Of a DNA stretch of 5,279 bases, positions 5,040 to 5,279 are shown piece by piece; position 1 is the stretch's first letter; every line of letters starts with the position of its first letter. Position numbers and translations under genes: made by a program. Below the pieces are notes generated by a model that worked only from the letters and a program-made list of their open reading frames with translations, had not been told where the DNA came from and did no database searches. The DNA is from an uncultured Clostridia bacterium (lineage in GTDB: Bacteria > Bacillota > Clostridia > Oscillospirales > Ruminococcaceae). Where the stretch lies: NCBI GenBank assembly GCA_947630315.1, contig CANRHA010000130.1:1-5279 (forward strand). Reading direction: 5' to 3'.

Positions 5040-5084
5040 TGGAGCTGATACCCGGATTCGGACCGGGGACCTCATCCTTACCAA
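5040..5084 (-). pseudogene. tRNA-Thr(GGT) 3' fragment, probable integration (att) site
   Basis: Minus strand 5084 to 5040 reads from the anticodon loop TTGGTAA (anticodon GGT, Thr) through the 3' anticodon stem GGATG, variable loop, T arm (CCCGG, loop TCCGAAT, CCGGG), acceptor strand TATCAGC, discriminator T and encoded CCA. This matches the 3' 45 bases of bacterial tRNA-Thr, whose 5' end would be GCTGATA. The required 5' anticodon stem (CATCC), D arm and GCTGATA are absent: upstream sequence reads CTTCAGATAG. The break is exactly at the first base of the anticodon loop, a common crossover point for tyrosine recombinases. T-loop position 55, nearly always T, is C here, fitting an unselected remnant. 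An intact tRNA-Thr is expected at the far end of the element. Confidence 0.85.
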
Positions 5085-5113
5085 CTATCTGAAGTCCGAT
5101 TTTTTGTACTCTT

Positions 5114-5132
5114 ATTTGTTGCAATTTGTTGC
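5114..5132. repeat. Direct repeat ATTTGTTGC x2
   Basis: ATTTGTTGC at 5114-5122 and 5124-5132, a 10-base period or about one helical turn. TTGTTGCAA recurs at 5190-5198. Spacing and position 30-110 bases from the att core suit recombinase arm-type sites; the protein involved is not visible. Confidence 0.6.
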
Positions 5133-5174
5133 CATTTAAGCCGATAACAAAAGGGTTTGCGGGATTTTCCTTTT

Positions 5175-5214
5175 ATTACCTGTTGTATCTTGTTGCAACT
5201 TAAAATTACCTGTT
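5175..5214. repeat. Direct repeat ATTACCTGTT x2
   Basis: ATTACCTGTT at 5175-5184 and 5205-5214, a 30-base period (about three helical turns), with TTGTTGCAA (5190-5198) between them. Probably protein-binding sites of the element. Confidence 0.6.
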
Positions 5215-5224
5215 TTTTTCTGCC

Positions 5225-5246
5225 TGTTGTGGTTTTGTTGTGGTTT
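5225..5246. repeat. Tandem repeat TGTTGTGGTTT x2
   Basis: Two exact 11-base units, 5225-5235 and 5236-5246, head to tail. Same TTGTTG theme as the neighbouring repeats, about one helical turn per unit. Confidence 0.65.
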
Positions 5247-5279
5247 TTATGAGTACAATTTTTTGGACTATTAGCTTTT

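Larger units (their letters stand above)
5085..5279. mobile_element. Putative end of a tRNA-Thr-integrated element (att arm region)
   Basis: From the break in the tRNA fragment to the window edge the DNA is AT-rich (about 32% GC over 5101-5279, against roughly half or more in the genes) and carries several short direct repeats built on TTGTTG. No gene is recognised. Since chromosomal features (tRNA 3' end, its terminator, operon) lie to the left, the element should lie to the right. The type of element cannot be told; no integrase is visible in the window. Confidence 0.5.

Noticed and set aside
4379..5092. 237-codon plus-strand ORF opposite the methyltransferase
   Set aside because: Antisense shadow: the minus frame shows all methyltransferase motifs and a strong ribosome binding site, and the plus frame shows no domain.
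4909..5124. Short minus-strand ORFs running through the tRNA fragment and its terminator
   Set aside because: They are translations of tRNA and hairpin sequence (GPNPG-type peptides from the T arm) and overlap the methyltransferase start.
5114..5246. Repeat cluster as a CRISPR array
   Set aside because: Units are 9-11 bases with no regular spacers, and no cas gene is seen.
5104..5258. 8-bp inverted repeat TTGTACTC (5104-5111) / GAGTACAA (5251-5258) as element ends
   Set aside because: Short, 139 bases apart and in AT-rich DNA; no target-site duplication or transposase supports a small transposon.
5078..5278. Minus-strand frame open from the window's right edge to a TAA in the tRNA remnant (66 codons)
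   Set aside because: Its residues are K, N, Q and T rich, simply reflecting the CAACAA repeats on that strand. No resemblance to an integrase C-terminus is seen. Non-coding att-arm DNA is more likely.

Overview
The window looks like chromosome of a low-to-mid GC, Gram-positive anaerobe of the class Clostridia. Evidence: strong GGAGG-type ribosome binding sites, SigA-like promoters, a eukaryotic-type NADP isocitrate dehydrogenase, and regulator types that are abundant in gut Clostridia. The species cannot be named from sequence alone. The genes have roughly even GC content. The last ~180 bases drop to about 32% GC (57 of 179 bases in 5101-5279) and contain no recognisable gene.

Layout, left to right. 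(1) 1-875 (+): C-terminal 290 residues of icd, cut by the window edge, followed by a long perfect hairpin. (2) 1041-2613 (+): two regulators, an XRE-type repressor with a three-helix membrane tail and an AraC-type activator fused to a GyrI-like ligand-binding domain. The latter has a strong ribosome binding site and an in-frame ATG exactly at its domain junction. A clear terminator follows. (3) 2671-2939: two diverged tandem copies of one promoter/operator/leader block, separated by a 50-codon small ORF that runs through the second copy. The second copy drives (4) 2940-3740 (+), an XRE regulator with a C-terminal helical-repeat domain. (5) 3757-4984 (-): a two-gene, translationally coupled operon. 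It encodes a class I SAM-dependent methyltransferase and then a small P-loop kinase of the FlaR/adenylate-kinase-like type, and it ends in a terminator shared with the converging XRE gene. (6) 5005-5279: a tRNA terminator, a 45-base 3' fragment of a tRNA-Thr(GGT) gene that breaks off exactly at the anticodon loop, then AT-rich DNA full of TTGTTGC-type direct repeats. This is the signature of a tRNA-targeted integrative element whose body lies to the right of the window.

How the parts work together: only icd has a certain metabolic role (isocitrate to 2-oxoglutarate with NADPH). The three regulators sit in series with no obvious target operon between them, so they are probably self-regulated sensors acting elsewhere. 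The leftward operon is probably a small modification pair of unknown substrate. Its natural promoter probably lay upstream of, or at, the tRNA-Thr gene and has been separated from it by the inserted element.

The observations most worth following are the duplicated operator-leader with its embedded basic small ORF, the possible internal translation product of the AraC-GyrI gene (compare TipAL/TipAS), and the tRNA-Thr attachment site.
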